Below, piece after piece: positions 1 to 7,487 of a stretch of DNA of 19,772 bases; within the stretch, counting starts at the first letter, position 1; every line of letters begins with the position of its first letter. Both the position numbers and the translations under genes were made by a program. This stretch comes from Thermodesulfobacteriota bacterium. GTDB taxonomy: Bacteria > Desulfobacterota > DSM-4660 > Desulfatiglandales > Desulfatiglandaceae. Under the pieces are notes generated by a model that was not told where the DNA came from, did no database searches, and saw nothing but the letters and a program-made list of their open reading frames with translations. The stretch lies in the NCBI GenBank assembly GCA_028278625.1, contig JANQDY010000186.1:1-19772 (forward strand). Reading direction: 5' to 3'.

Positions 1-22
1 CCCAGGCAACATGCTGAAAAGT

Positions 23-547
23 TTATGAAAAATCAAAATTGGCGGCTTTTTTGAAAAATTTCCAATTTTTTTTGATCCTTATATCGGAATTCCAGTTAAA
101 GAAACCCCAGCCACTGAGCTGTTTCTCCATTCTTGTCCTGTGGCTGCCGGGCCAGAAGTACTTACCGCAGGTGGCGCAGAACCGAATCCTTTTAAAGTTC
201 CGGTAGAAGACGTACTCCGGCACGCTGTCGCGGGCCGCTTCAATATTGGCATCCTTCAAAAGGCTGTTGCAGCGAATGCACCGGCAGAACCACTCGGAAT
301 GAAAGGTGTTGATGGCGACTGCCTCCTTCAACTGGTTCAATTGATCGCCCACATTGTCGTATTCTATGTGGACGGCCTTAAACAGCGAGGAAACAAGCTT
401 TTTCTGGCGTGTCAATGGAATACGCCCCTTCCGGGACATGTGCGCAACAGGTTCGATGGGGTCAAAAGAGCGATACAGGGTATCAAACCCTAAGACCCTG
501 AGCCATTTGGCCAGTTTACCCAGCATGACATCCGCCACAAATCTCAT
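23..547 (-). CDS. Mut7-C RNase-domain family protein (PIN-like domain plus zinc ribbon)
   Basis: The N-terminus (residues 1-25, with ADVMLGKLAKWLRVLGFDTLY) is the signature of the Mut7-C / DUF82 family, a PIN-like putative RNase domain followed by a zinc ribbon. The ribbon cysteines are visible as C90/C93 and C124/C127. I chose the ATG at 547 because it gives the family N-terminus directly and has GGAG seven bases upstream; a longer frame runs to 616 but its first 23 residues are not family-like. A TATAAT-like -10 lies on this strand at 620-615, with no good -35. The canonical LLTRD acidic position reads PLTRQ here (Q48) and the usual DEMLG reads DVMLG, so catalytic competence is doubtful. 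The tail after about residue 150 is basic and Phe-rich. The family is recognised; its cellular function is not well established. Confidence 0.8.
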   Translation of the reverse strand: MRFVADVMLGKLAKWLRVLGFDTLYRSFDPIEPVAHMSRKGRIPLTRQKKLVSSLFKAVHIEYDNVGDQLNQLKEAVAINTFHSEWFCRCIRCNSLLKDANIEAARDSVPEYVFYRNFKRIRFCATCGKYFWPGSHRTRMEKQLSGWGFFNWNSDIRIKKNWKFFKKAANFDFS

Positions 548-693
548 GGCCTTTCTCCATAAAACTCGACCGAAAATATCGATATCCAACCGGTCAGCTT
601 GCATTATGTAAAGCATTATAGTACGATTTTATACCATTATGGAAGCTGCCAGAAAGACTCCGGCTGCAAAAAGAAAACTGGAGGAAAAGGAAC

Positions 694-1602
694 ATGGGTT
701 CAAAGATTGTAAGAGAAACAGACTTCAAGGATATACCCCTTTTAAGACGCGGCAAAGTCCGTGACGTCTACGAAATTGAAGACAATCTGCTGATTGTGGC
801 CTCCGACCGTATGAGCGCCTTTGACGTGGTGATGGATGATCCCATACCGGACAAGGGGAGCATCCTCACGGGGATAAGCCTCTTCTGGTTTGAAAAGCTG
901 GCATCAACGGTTGAAAACCATATTATCAGCAGCGATTCGAGCGAATACCCCGAGGTATGCCGAAAATACATGGAAGAGCTGGAACATCGCAGCATGCTGG
1001 TAAAAAAAGCAGACCCTCTGCCGGTGGAGTGTATCGTCAGAGGCTACATCTCGGGCTCCGGCTGGAAGGAGTATACGAAGACCGGAAAGGTCTGCGGCAT
1101 TACCCTGCCCAAGGGACTGGAGGAATCTGAACAGCTCCCTGAACCCATATTCACCCCTTCCACCAAAGCACAAGACGGTCTCCATGACGAAAACATCGAT
1201 TTCGAGACCGCCGTGGGCCTCATCGGGCGGGAAAGGGCCGAGGAAGTCCGCCGTCTGAGCCTAAAGATTTACAATTTCGGCAGGGAACTCGCCGCCGAAA
1301 AAGGGATCATCGTTGCGGACACAAAATTTGAATTCGGCATCAAAGATGGCAAACTAATTCTGATTGACGAAGTGTTAACACCGGATTCATCCCGTTTCTG
1401 GCCCATGGATACATACACGCCGGGCGGCCCGCAAAAGAGCTTTGACAAGCAGTTTTTAAGGGATTATCTGGAAGAGATCAAATGGCCCAAGACACCGCCG
1501 CCCCCTAAACTGCCGGAAGAGATTGTCAGTAAGACGAGGGAAAAATACATGGATGCCCTCAAGCTTCTGACCGGAAAGGATCTGGCAGGCCGACCCGTTT
1601 AG
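694..1602 (+). CDS. purC: Phosphoribosylaminoimidazole-succinocarboxamide synthase (SAICAR synthase)
   Basis: This cytosolic enzyme of de novo purine synthesis joins CAIR and aspartate with ATP to give SAICAR. Family motifs are in order: [10 protein letters not shown] (18-27) and SDRMSAFDV (37-45) in the nucleotide-binding N-terminal lobe, [16 protein letters not shown] (112-127), the [14 protein letters not shown] region (about 155-168), and [10 protein letters not shown] (228-237). At 302 residues it belongs to the longer SAICAR synthase form, not the roughly 237-residue E. coli form. The ATG has a clear GGAGG-type ribosome binding site about nine bases upstream. It is divergent from the Mut7-C gene across about 150 bases; no convincing promoter was seen between them. 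The following small gene may be co-transcribed. Identification is secure. Confidence 0.97.
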   Translation: MGSKIVRETDFKDIPLLRRGKVRDVYEIEDNLLIVASDRMSAFDVVMDDPIPDKGSILTGISLFWFEKLASTVENHIISSDSSEYPEVCRKYMEELEHRSMLVKKADPLPVECIVRGYISGSGWKEYTKTGKVCGITLPKGLEESEQLPEPIFTPSTKAQDGLHDENIDFETAVGLIGRERAEEVRRLSLKIYNFGRELAAEKGIIVADTKFEFGIKDGKLILIDEVLTPDSSRFWPMDTYTPGGPQKSFDKQFLRDYLEEIKWPKTPPPPKLPEEIVSKTREKYMDALKLLTGKDLAGRPV

Positions 1603-1654
1603 GCGCCGCCCTGATTTCTTCCATTATCGGCAACCATACAGGGACGTGGAAACC

Positions 1655-1966
1655 ATGGAAAACGCTGACGGAACAACGCCAGGGCTGGGTAATGTGAACA
1701 CCTGCACCGGCAAAATGGAGATCCCCACCCCCAGGGAAAAGAAGGCGCTACAGGCCATGAAGTCCATCAAAGAGCGCGTTCGGGTCGTCAAAAAGCGGCT
1801 TGATGAATTGAAGGCACAAAAAGCGCATGGCCGGGCCGAAGAAGTGCTTTCACTGGAGGATGAGCTTAAGCGTCTCAAAGAAGAATGGCGTGAGCTTGAT
1901 ACGGAACGGGAGGCCGCCGCAAAGGAACGCATGATTTTGCTGGGTCACGAAAGTGAAAGCTCATAG
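1655..1966 (+). CDS. Small charged coiled-coil protein of unknown function
   Basis: I do not recognise this protein. It is about 103 residues with no signal peptide or membrane segment. After a Gly/Thr-rich N-terminus containing one Cys, residues from about 30 onward are almost entirely Lys, Arg, Glu, Leu and Ala in heptad-like spacing, predicting a long cytosolic coiled coil or helical hairpin. The ATG at 1655 has GGGA ten bases upstream; an in-frame GTG at 1646 would add three residues and has no well-placed site. It follows purC by about 50 bases in the same direction and precedes tadA. Base composition resembles the neighbours, and the regular charged pattern argues for a real gene. No function can be assigned. 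Confidence 0.65.
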   Translation: MENADGTTPGLGNVNTCTGKMEIPTPREKKALQAMKSIKERVRVVKKRLDELKAQKAHGRAEEVLSLEDELKRLKEEWRELDTEREAAAKERMILLGHESESS

Positions 1967-1992
1967 CCACGTCATGAGAAACGCTTATTTTG

Positions 1993-2025
1993 AGGCGCCC
2001 AATAGCGCCTTCAAGATGATTTTTT
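1993..2025 (+). terminator. Possible weak intrinsic terminator after the coiled-coil gene
   Basis: A 6-bp stem AGGCGC/GCGCCT (1993-1998 with 2005-2010, six-base loop) is followed, after nine bases, by a run of six T (2020-2025). The gap between stem and T-run is longer than in a typical Rho-independent terminator, so this is tentative. Confidence 0.3.
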
Positions 2026-2088
2026 CACATGCCTCTAAGACTATTCATCTTGACGTACCGGAAAAAAATAATGTACAAGCATTGAAAA

Positions 2089-2565
2089 ATGCATCTTGAT
2101 CTTTATCATTTGATGGCACAGGCACTGCTGGAAGCGAAGAAGGCCTTCGCAAAAGGTGAGGTCCCCATAGGGGCAGTGCTCGCGGACCCTGAAGGACGCA
2201 TTTTGTCGCGGGCGCATAATCAGCCCATTTCACTTTGTGATCCCACGGCACATGCTGAAATTCTGGCCATACGAAAGGCTTGCAGTGCCACAGGAAATTA
2301 CCGCCTGAACCGATGCCTCCTGGTGGCCACCATAGAACCGTGTTTCATGTGCATGGGGACGGCCATTCATTCAAGGGTGTCAACGCTGGCCTTCGGTGCC
2401 CACGACAAAAAGGGGGGGGCTGCCGGTTCCTTGTATGACCTTTCCCGGGATGAGCGCCTGAACCACAGAATAGAAATCGTTTCCGGTGTTATGGAGGACG
2501 AGTGCCGGGCCTTGATGAGATCATTTTTTCAAGCCCGCAGAGGAAAGGGCAATAGACCGGACAAA

Positions 2566-2589
<24 letters not shown>
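2089..2589 (+). CDS. tadA: tRNA-specific adenosine deaminase TadA
   Basis: TadA deaminates A34 of tRNA-Arg(ACG) to inosine in the cytosol. The cytidine-deaminase fold is visible: substrate-side GEVPIGAVL (23-31), zinc and catalytic H55-A-E57, and zinc ligands in EPCFMC (C85, C88), positioned almost exactly as in E. coli TadA. The length (166 residues) is normal. The start matches the family N-terminus, which begins shortly before a YHLMAQALLEAKKA helix, though no strong ribosome binding site precedes it. The unusual feature is the 3' end: the last seven codons (GEVPKWS) and the TAA stop are the first 24 bases of the adjacent tRNA-Ser(CGA) gene, with the tRNA beginning on a codon boundary. Production of this tRNA from the same transcript would truncate the tadA message. 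Confidence 0.95.
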
Positions 2590-2665
<76 letters not shown>

Positions 2666-2723
2666 CCGTGAGGGCGGTACGGTTCTTTTCCGATGGTGGG
2701 TGATTCCATATTCGTTCAAAAAT

Positions 2724-2817
2724 GGAGAGATGTCCGAGCTGGCCGAAGGAGCGCGACTGGAAATCGCGTGTACTGCTAACCGTGGTACCGAGGGTTCGAA
2801 TCCCTCTCTCTCCGCCA
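2724..2817 (+). tRNA. tRNA-Ser (anticodon GGA, reads UCC/UCU)
   Basis: Acceptor stem GGAGAGA/TCTCTCC (2724-2730 with 2807-2813). Anticodon stem CGCGA/TCGCG with loop CTGGAAA and anticodon GGA at 2759-2761. The variable arm is long (GTAC...GTAC stem), as in class II serine tRNAs. T arm is GAGGG-TTCGAAT-CCCTC (2790-2806). Discriminator G2814 and encoded CCA at 2815-2817. It lies 62 bases after the first tRNA-Ser with no obvious promoter between, so the two are probably cut from one transcript. Confidence 0.95.
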
Positions 2818-2839
2818 TTTATTTGAATGAGTTGTCTTT

Positions 2840-2918
2840 ACTCACATAATCCCCATGGGTTCTTGAAGGGCCGGCCCGCCCAGTTAACTTTCCGGAAGCG
2901 TTTCAGTCCCTTGTGAGT
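2840..2918 (+). promoter_or_regulatory. Inverted repeat in the dnaX leader overlapping the Shine-Dalgarno-like site
   Basis: ACTCACA (2840-2846) is perfectly complementary to TGTGAGT (2912-2918). The 3' arm contains GTGAG, the only Shine-Dalgarno-like sequence before the dnaX ATG at 2928. The intervening GC-rich segment includes the palindrome GGGCCGGCCC. The pairing is seen in sequence; a regulatory role is only inference. In Firmicutes this position often holds the SRP RNA gene, but its conserved core is not present here. Confidence 0.3.
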
Positions 2919-2927
2919 TGTAAAGAA

Positions 2928-4619
2928 ATGTCCTACGAAGTTCTTGCCAGGAAATGGCGTCCCCAGGTTTTTGAGGATGTCATTGGCCAGGAACACATTA
3001 CGCAGACACTGGCAAATGCCATCAAAACCGGCAGGCTGGCTCACGCTTATATCTTTGGGGGACCGAGGGGCGTGGGCAAGACATCGGTTGCCAGGATTTT
3101 CGCGAAAGCCATCAACTGCGCTGATGGGACGCCCGGAATACCCTGCAACAGGTGCCGGTCGTGCCGGGAAATAACGGAAGGGAGTTCCGTCGATGTGCAG
3201 GAAATCGACGGCGCATCCAACCGGGGTATCGACGAGATTCGGGAGTTGCGGGAAAACGCCCGATACATGCCTTCATCCAGCCAGTATCGCATCTACGTGA
3301 TTGATGAAGTTCACATGCTGACCCTGCCAGCCTTTAATGCACTGCTCAAAACCCTTGAAGAGCCGCCAGCCCATGTGAAGTTCATCTTCGCCACCACGGA
3401 ATCCCATAAGGTTCCCATAACGATTCTGTCCAGATGCCAGCGGTTTGATTTTAAACGGATTCCACTCCCCAAAATTGTCAAATACCTTGAGAAGATTTCC
3501 GCACATGAGGGCGTCACCATCGGCACTACTGGCCTTGCCATGATTGCCCGGGAAGCGGAAGGAAGCATGAGGGACGCGGAAAGCCTTCTGGATCAGGTCA
3601 TCTCATTTGCCGGAGAGAACATTTCGGACGATCAGGTGCCTGAAATTCTGGGTATCATTGATCGAGGCCTCATCTTCGAGTCCTCTTCCGCCATCATTTT
3701 GGGCGCCGTGAACCGGTGTCTGGCTGTTGTTGAAAAAATCTATAGTCAGGGATACGATATCAAGGAATTCTACCGTGCGCTCATGGGACAGTTCAGAAAC
3801 CTGCTGGTGAGTTTGATTGCCCCTGATGAAGATCTCATTGACATGAGCGAAAGCGACCGGGAGGAGATCCGGCGTCAGGCAGAATTGGCTGGCGAGGAAA
3901 AACTTCAGGTCGTGTTGAATTTTCTCATTAACAGGGAGGATGTCCTCAGGTATTCAACCTACCCGCGGCTGGTATTGGAGACCACTTTGATCAAGCTGTG
4001 TACTCTGGAAGACTATCTGTCATTTGACGACATCATGAAAAAGATGGTCCTTCTGGAAGAGCGGCTCGCATCCCTGTCATCGGATCAAACGGGAGAAGCG
4101 GGGAGTGCCATCCTGGATCCGCCCTTGAACTGGCCCTCCAAAACCGATGAAACCAAAGCAAGGATAAGGTCCGCGGACGAGGAGGAAACCAACTCCCAAC
4201 AACGGGATTTAGAAGTCTCAAAAGACCCGGCTTCAGGCGGAGAAAAGAGTTGGGAAGCATTTCTTCAGTTTATTTCCACCAAAAACAGAATGCTCTACAC
4301 CATCCTGAGTAACTGGCATCTCAAGGGTCTTTCGGAGGATATCCTTGAAATTGAGAACGGAAGCCACAAATTTTCCGCGGGCTATTTCGAGGAACAGGAA
4401 AAGCGGGATCAACTGGAGGCGTTATGCGGCGCTTTCTTTGGGCGCAATATCCAAATAAAGATCGTTGCAAAAGCGTACGACCGGGAGGGGAGTGAAAAGG
4501 GCTTTTCCCAACAGAATCGGGAAAAGGAGACAACCGAGCCTCCCAATCTGCCACCCGAGATTCGAGAAGCGGCAGAGAATGTTCTGGAGTTGTTTGAAGG
4601 CAAATTGATCAACAAATAG
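2928..4619 (+). CDS. dnaX: DNA polymerase III subunit gamma/tau
   Basis: This is the clamp-loader ATPase subunit that loads the sliding clamp at the replication fork. The N-terminal AAA+ module shows Walker A GGPRGVGKT (44-52), the DnaX zinc module C64/C73/C76/C79, Walker B IDEVHML (125-131), and the sensor/SRC region TTESHKVPITILSRCQRF. The region to about residue 365 is the helical collar, and the tail is tau-like with an acidic linker. The ATG at 2928 begins the canonical MSYEVLARKWRPQ; a GTG at 2913 would add only five residues. The protein is 563 residues. No A_AAA_AAG slippery heptamer was found (GAAAAAG at 4037 is the nearest), so a programmed gamma frameshift is not supported. ybaB and recR follow in the usual replication/repair operon. 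Confidence 0.97.
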   Translation: MSYEVLARKWRPQVFEDVIGQEHITQTLANAIKTGRLAHAYIFGGPRGVGKTSVARIFAKAINCADGTPGIPCNRCRSCREITEGSSVDVQEIDGASNRGIDEIRELRENARYMPSSSQYRIYVIDEVHMLTLPAFNALLKTLEEPPAHVKFIFATTESHKVPITILSRCQRFDFKRIPLPKIVKYLEKISAHEGVTIGTTGLAMIAREAEGSMRDAESLLDQVISFAGENISDDQVPEILGIIDRGLIFESSSAIILGAVNRCLAVVEKIYSQGYDIKEFYRALMGQFRNLLVSLIAPDEDLIDMSESDREEIRRQAELAGEEKLQVVLNFLINREDVLRYSTYPRLVLETTLIKLCTLEDYLSFDDIMKKMVLLEERLASLSSDQTGEAGSAILDPPLNWPSKTDETKARIRSADEEETNSQQRDLEVSKDPASGGEKSWEAFLQFISTKNRMLYTILSNWHLKGLSEDILEIENGSHKFSAGYFEEQEKRDQLEALCGAFFGRNIQIKIVAKAYDREGSEKGFSQQNREKETTEPPNLPPEIREAAENVLELFEGKLINK

Positions 4620-4643
4620 GCAAATAAGCAGGAGGTTTTCATA

Positions 4644-4973
4644 ATGAAAGGTATGCCGAACATGGGGCAACTGATGAAGCAGGCCCAGAAATTTCAAAAC
4701 AAAATGGCAAAACTACAGGAAGAGTTGGGGGAGAAGACCGTTGAGGCAACCGCCGGTGGCGGTATGGTTACCGTGGTGGCCAACGGTAAACAGGAACTTA
4801 TTTCCATCAAAATCGATCCTGAAGTCGTGGATCCGGAAGATGTGGAAATGCTGGAGGACCTTGTTTTGGCGGCAAGCAACGATGCGCTTACAAGGGCCAG
4901 GGACATGATGAATGAAGGGATGGGAGAACTCACAAAAGGGATGAACATTCCGGGAATGCCCAGTTTTACATGA
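4644..4973 (+). CDS. ybaB: YbaB/EbfC family nucleoid-associated protein
   Basis: A 109-residue cytosolic DNA-binding protein whose family members form tweezer-like dimers on the nucleoid. Family features are clear: N-terminal [22 protein letters not shown] helix, the central [30 protein letters not shown] strand region, and the helical [19 protein letters not shown] segment ending in GMPSF. The ATG follows an excellent AGGAGG site. It sits 24 bases after dnaX and 48 before recR, the near-universal dnaX-ybaB-recR arrangement, which implies co-transcription. Confidence 0.96.
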   Translation: MKGMPNMGQLMKQAQKFQNKMAKLQEELGEKTVEATAGGGMVTVVANGKQELISIKIDPEVVDPEDVEMLEDLVLAASNDALTRARDMMNEGMGELTKGMNIPGMPSFT

Positions 4974-5021
4974 TACGGTCGCAGCAAAAAGCAACAAATG
5001 ACAAATGGGATGATCTGATAC

Positions 5022-5630
5022 ATGGGAATATATCCTGAACCCCTGGTCAAACTGGTTGATCAGTTTTCCAAACTTCCGGGTATCGGACAGAAATCGGCCA
5101 CCCGGATGGCGCTTTTCGTTTTACGAAGCAATCGCGACCTGGCGGAAGATCTGGCGCGTAGTTTGATCGAAGTAAAAGAAAAAATTCACTTTTGTTCTGT
5201 CTGTTTCAACCTGACCGACGAGGATCCCTGTGTCATCTGCGGGAACGACCAACGGGCCAATGGCACCATCTGTGTGGTCGAAACGCCCGGGGACCAGATG
5301 GCTCTGGAAGAATCCGGCGTTTACAGGGGCCGTTACCATGTGCTGCACGGGGTGCTCTCCCCCCTGGACGGCATTGGCCCCGAAGACCTTAGAATCGGCC
5401 GGCTACTCGCCCGACTGGAGCGGGAGAAAATTGAAGAGATAATTCTGGCCACCAATCCAACCACCGGCGGTGAAACCACGGCATCTTATATTTCCGGTTT
5501 ACTTTCTGAAAAGCATCCGGGGATCAGAATTACACGGATCGCCTTGGGGGTACCCATGGGAGGAGATCTCAAATTCATGGATACCATGACGCTCCAGCAC
5601 GCCCTCAAACAGCGTGTTCAAGTTGCGTGA
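5022..5630 (+). CDS. recR: Recombination mediator protein RecR
   Basis: RecR acts with RecO (and RecF) to load RecA on SSB-coated gaps. Visible domains are the N-terminal helix-hairpin-helix LPGIGQKSA (18-26), a four-Cys zinc finger C58/C61/C70/C73, and a Toprim domain from about residue 80 (VVETPGDQMALEESGVYRGRYHVLHG) through the ATNPTTGGETTA motif. The C-terminus has the IALGVPMGGDLKFMDTMTLQHAL signature. The 202-residue length is typical. The ribosome binding site is weak (GGGATGA). Its TGA stop shares one base with the ATG of the next gene, so the two are translationally coupled. Confidence 0.97.
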   Translation: MGIYPEPLVKLVDQFSKLPGIGQKSATRMALFVLRSNRDLAEDLARSLIEVKEKIHFCSVCFNLTDEDPCVICGNDQRANGTICVVETPGDQMALEESGVYRGRYHVLHGVLSPLDGIGPEDLRIGRLLARLEREKIEEIILATNPTTGGETTASYISGLLSEKHPGIRITRIALGVPMGGDLKFMDTMTLQHALKQRVQVA

Positions 5631-7006
5631 TGATTTCTGAATCTCTCCTAACTGAAATATCCGAAATTGTCGGCAAAGGGAATTTCATCACCACACAGGC
5701 GGAAATGGTCGATTTTTCCGCGGATGCCACCAAAATAGCCCACTTGCCCGATGGGGTGGCCTTTCCTCACAACAGCGAAGAGATTTCCCGTATTCTCCGG
5801 CTGGCAACGAAAAGCGGCTTTCCCGTTGTGCCCAGAGGCGCCGGGACCGGCATGAGCGGTGGGGCCGTACCGGTTCAAGGGGGGGTGGTGCTGGCAATGG
5901 ACCGCCTGGATCGGATTCTCTCCATTGACCGGGAAAACCTCGTGGCCAAAGCTGAGCCCGGCGTCATCACCGCAGACCTTCAAGAGGCCGTCGAGGCCCA
6001 GGGGCTTTTTTATCCGCCAGATCCCGCCAGTCTGAAAAAGTCCACCCTGGGAGGGAATGTTGCGGAATGTGCCGGCGGGCTGAGGGCTGTCAAATACGGC
6101 GTTACCAGGGACTACGTTCTGGGGCTTACAGTGGTGCTGCCCACCGGGGAAATCATCAAAACAGGTGTTGAGACCCAAAAAGGGGTTGCGGGTTACGATC
6201 TGGTTCGTTTGATTGCGGGATCCGAAGGAACCCTTGCAGTGATCACCGCGATGACCCTTCGCCTGGTACCCAAACCGGAAAGCAAACGCACCATGATGGC
6301 GTTCTTTCAGGATGTGTCAAATGCCGTAAAGACCGTCTCCATGATGACCCGCAACGGCATCGTTCCCGCCATTTTAGAGTTCATGGATCGTCTGAGCATC
6401 GATTGCGTGAGGGAAGAGATGCATCTTGACCTGCCTGAAGACGCTGGCGCCATGCTCTTGATTGAAGTGGACGGCAGCCCGGACCTGCTTCAGCATCAGG
6501 CCGGAATCATTGAGGCATCGTGCGCGAAATGCGGCGCAACCACCTTTCAGGCGGCTCAGGACGCCCAAAGCGCTGAAGGGCTCTGGGAAGCACGGCGGAA
6601 TGTGTCTCCCTCCCTTTTCAAATTAAGGCCCCACAAAATCAACGAGGACATCGTGGTTCCCAGAAGCCGTTTGGCGGAACTGGTATCGTTTCTGGAAACG
6701 GTTTCCGGGGAATTTGGCCTTCCCATTCCCGCATTCGGCCACGCAGGTGACGGAAACATCCATGTGAACATCATGCTCGACAAGGAAGACCCCCTTCAAT
6801 TGAGAAACGGACATGCCATCGTTAAAGCCCTTTTTGAAAAGGTCATAGAGATGGGGGGGACGATCACCGGTGAACACGGTGTGGGCATTACCAAAGCACC
6901 CTATCTGGAAATGGAAATAGCCGCTGAAAACATTGCGCTGATGCGGCGCATAAAAAACGCTTTTGATCCGGCAGGCATTCTGAATCCGGGCAAAATCTTT
7001 TCATGA
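5630..7006 (+). CDS. FAD-linked oxidase, GlcD / D-lactate dehydrogenase-like
   Basis: A 458-residue member of the FAD_binding_4 plus FAD-oxidase_C family (vanillyl-alcohol oxidase superfold), which oxidises 2-hydroxy acids such as D-lactate or glycolate. The FAD-binding region shows VVPRGAGTGMSGGAVPVQGG (66-85), the substrate-side motif is FGHAGDGNIHVNI (from residue 369), and the C-terminal TGEHGVGITK (from about 413) completes the metal and active-site set. The ATG at 5630 overlaps the recR TGA in TGATG; a GTG at 5627 would add one residue. No signal peptide is present. No iron-sulphur partner (GlcF/LldE type) is adjacent: the next gene is convergent and unrelated. The exact substrate cannot be told from the sequence. 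Coupling to recR is unusual for a metabolic enzyme. Confidence 0.9.
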   Translation: MISESLLTEISEIVGKGNFITTQAEMVDFSADATKIAHLPDGVAFPHNSEEISRILRLATKSGFPVVPRGAGTGMSGGAVPVQGGVVLAMDRLDRILSIDRENLVAKAEPGVITADLQEAVEAQGLFYPPDPASLKKSTLGGNVAECAGGLRAVKYGVTRDYVLGLTVVLPTGEIIKTGVETQKGVAGYDLVRLIAGSEGTLAVITAMTLRLVPKPESKRTMMAFFQDVSNAVKTVSMMTRNGIVPAILEFMDRLSIDCVREEMHLDLPEDAGAMLLIEVDGSPDLLQHQAGIIEASCAKCGATTFQAAQDAQSAEGLWEARRNVSPSLFKLRPHKINEDIVVPRSRLAELVSFLETVSGEFGLPIPAFGHAGDGNIHVNIMLDKEDPLQLRNGHAIVKALFEKVIEMGGTITGEHGVGITKAPYLEMEIAAENIALMRRIKNAFDPAGILNPGKIFS

Positions 7007-7038
7007 GAATCCGGAATCCTGAATTCCTGGGCTGCGGT

Positions 7039-7416
7039 TCACTTCCGGGTGCTTTTATCAACGTCTTTCTGATACTTTTCCACCGCTTTTCTTGCGGCCC
7101 ACCTTAAAAAGATCCTTGAGTAATCGGCCCCCGCCAGATACATTCCCAGAATGAAAACCAGATGTGAGAGGCCGTACGTTACCGGCCCTCCGATGATGGC
7201 GATCATCGGCTTTTCCAAATGGATTGAAGCGGCTCCCAGGAACGCGATCGCCGGCCAACCGATGATGTAGCTGATGCCCATGATCACGATCCCTAAGATG
7301 GTGCGGGGGGAGGGCCTTTCCCTGAAAGCGCTAAGGTCCGCTTTGTCGGCCATGGCTTGTTTGGCAAAGTCGGTCTTGGCTGCTTTCTCTAAAATTTTCA
7401 GAATGATGCGGTTCAT
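7039..7416 (-). CDS. Small integral membrane protein of unknown function
   Basis: I do not recognise a named family. This 125-residue protein has an amphipathic, Lys/Ala-rich N-terminus (1-35), then two hydrophobic segments, about residues 39-65 and 70-95, with Gly and Pro that may split into more helices, and a short basic C-terminal tail. It is likely an inner-membrane protein with both ends cytoplasmic. The ATG has only a weak AAGCAAG-like site. It converges on the FAD oxidase (32-base gap) and diverges from the large MMPL gene (71-base gap), so it could share a regulatory region with the exporter. Hydrophobicity pattern and coding-like composition support a real gene. Confidence 0.7.
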   Translation of the reverse strand: MNRIILKILEKAAKTDFAKQAMADKADLSAFRERPSPRTILGIVIMGISYIIGWPAIAFLGAASIHLEKPMIAIIGGPVTYGLSHLVFILGMYLAGADYSRIFLRWAARKAVEKYQKDVDKSTRK

Positions 7417-7487
7417 CTTGCTTTGATTTTGGGCGCTGGTTTGTTGAACGGTTTTATACCCTTAAACAAAGGATATTCGCAACCATA

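Noticed and set aside
1973..2098. 41-residue ORF overlapping the tadA start
   Set aside because: No ribosome binding site, overlaps the possible terminator stem and tadA, and the composition is unconvincing.
2818..2927. SRP (4.5S-type) RNA gene between the tRNAs and dnaX, as in Firmicutes synteny
   Set aside because: Only CCGGAAG is present; the conserved GGTC/AGG...CCGGAAGG...AGCAG core and the matching stem are not found.
2928..4619. Programmed -1 frameshift producing gamma
   Set aside because: No A_AAA_AAG heptamer in frame; the nearest run is GAAAAAG at 4037, which does not fit the slip pattern.
7007..7038. Bidirectional terminator between the convergent FAD oxidase and membrane protein genes
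   Set aside because: Only a short GGAAT/ATTCC stem with no T-run on either strand.
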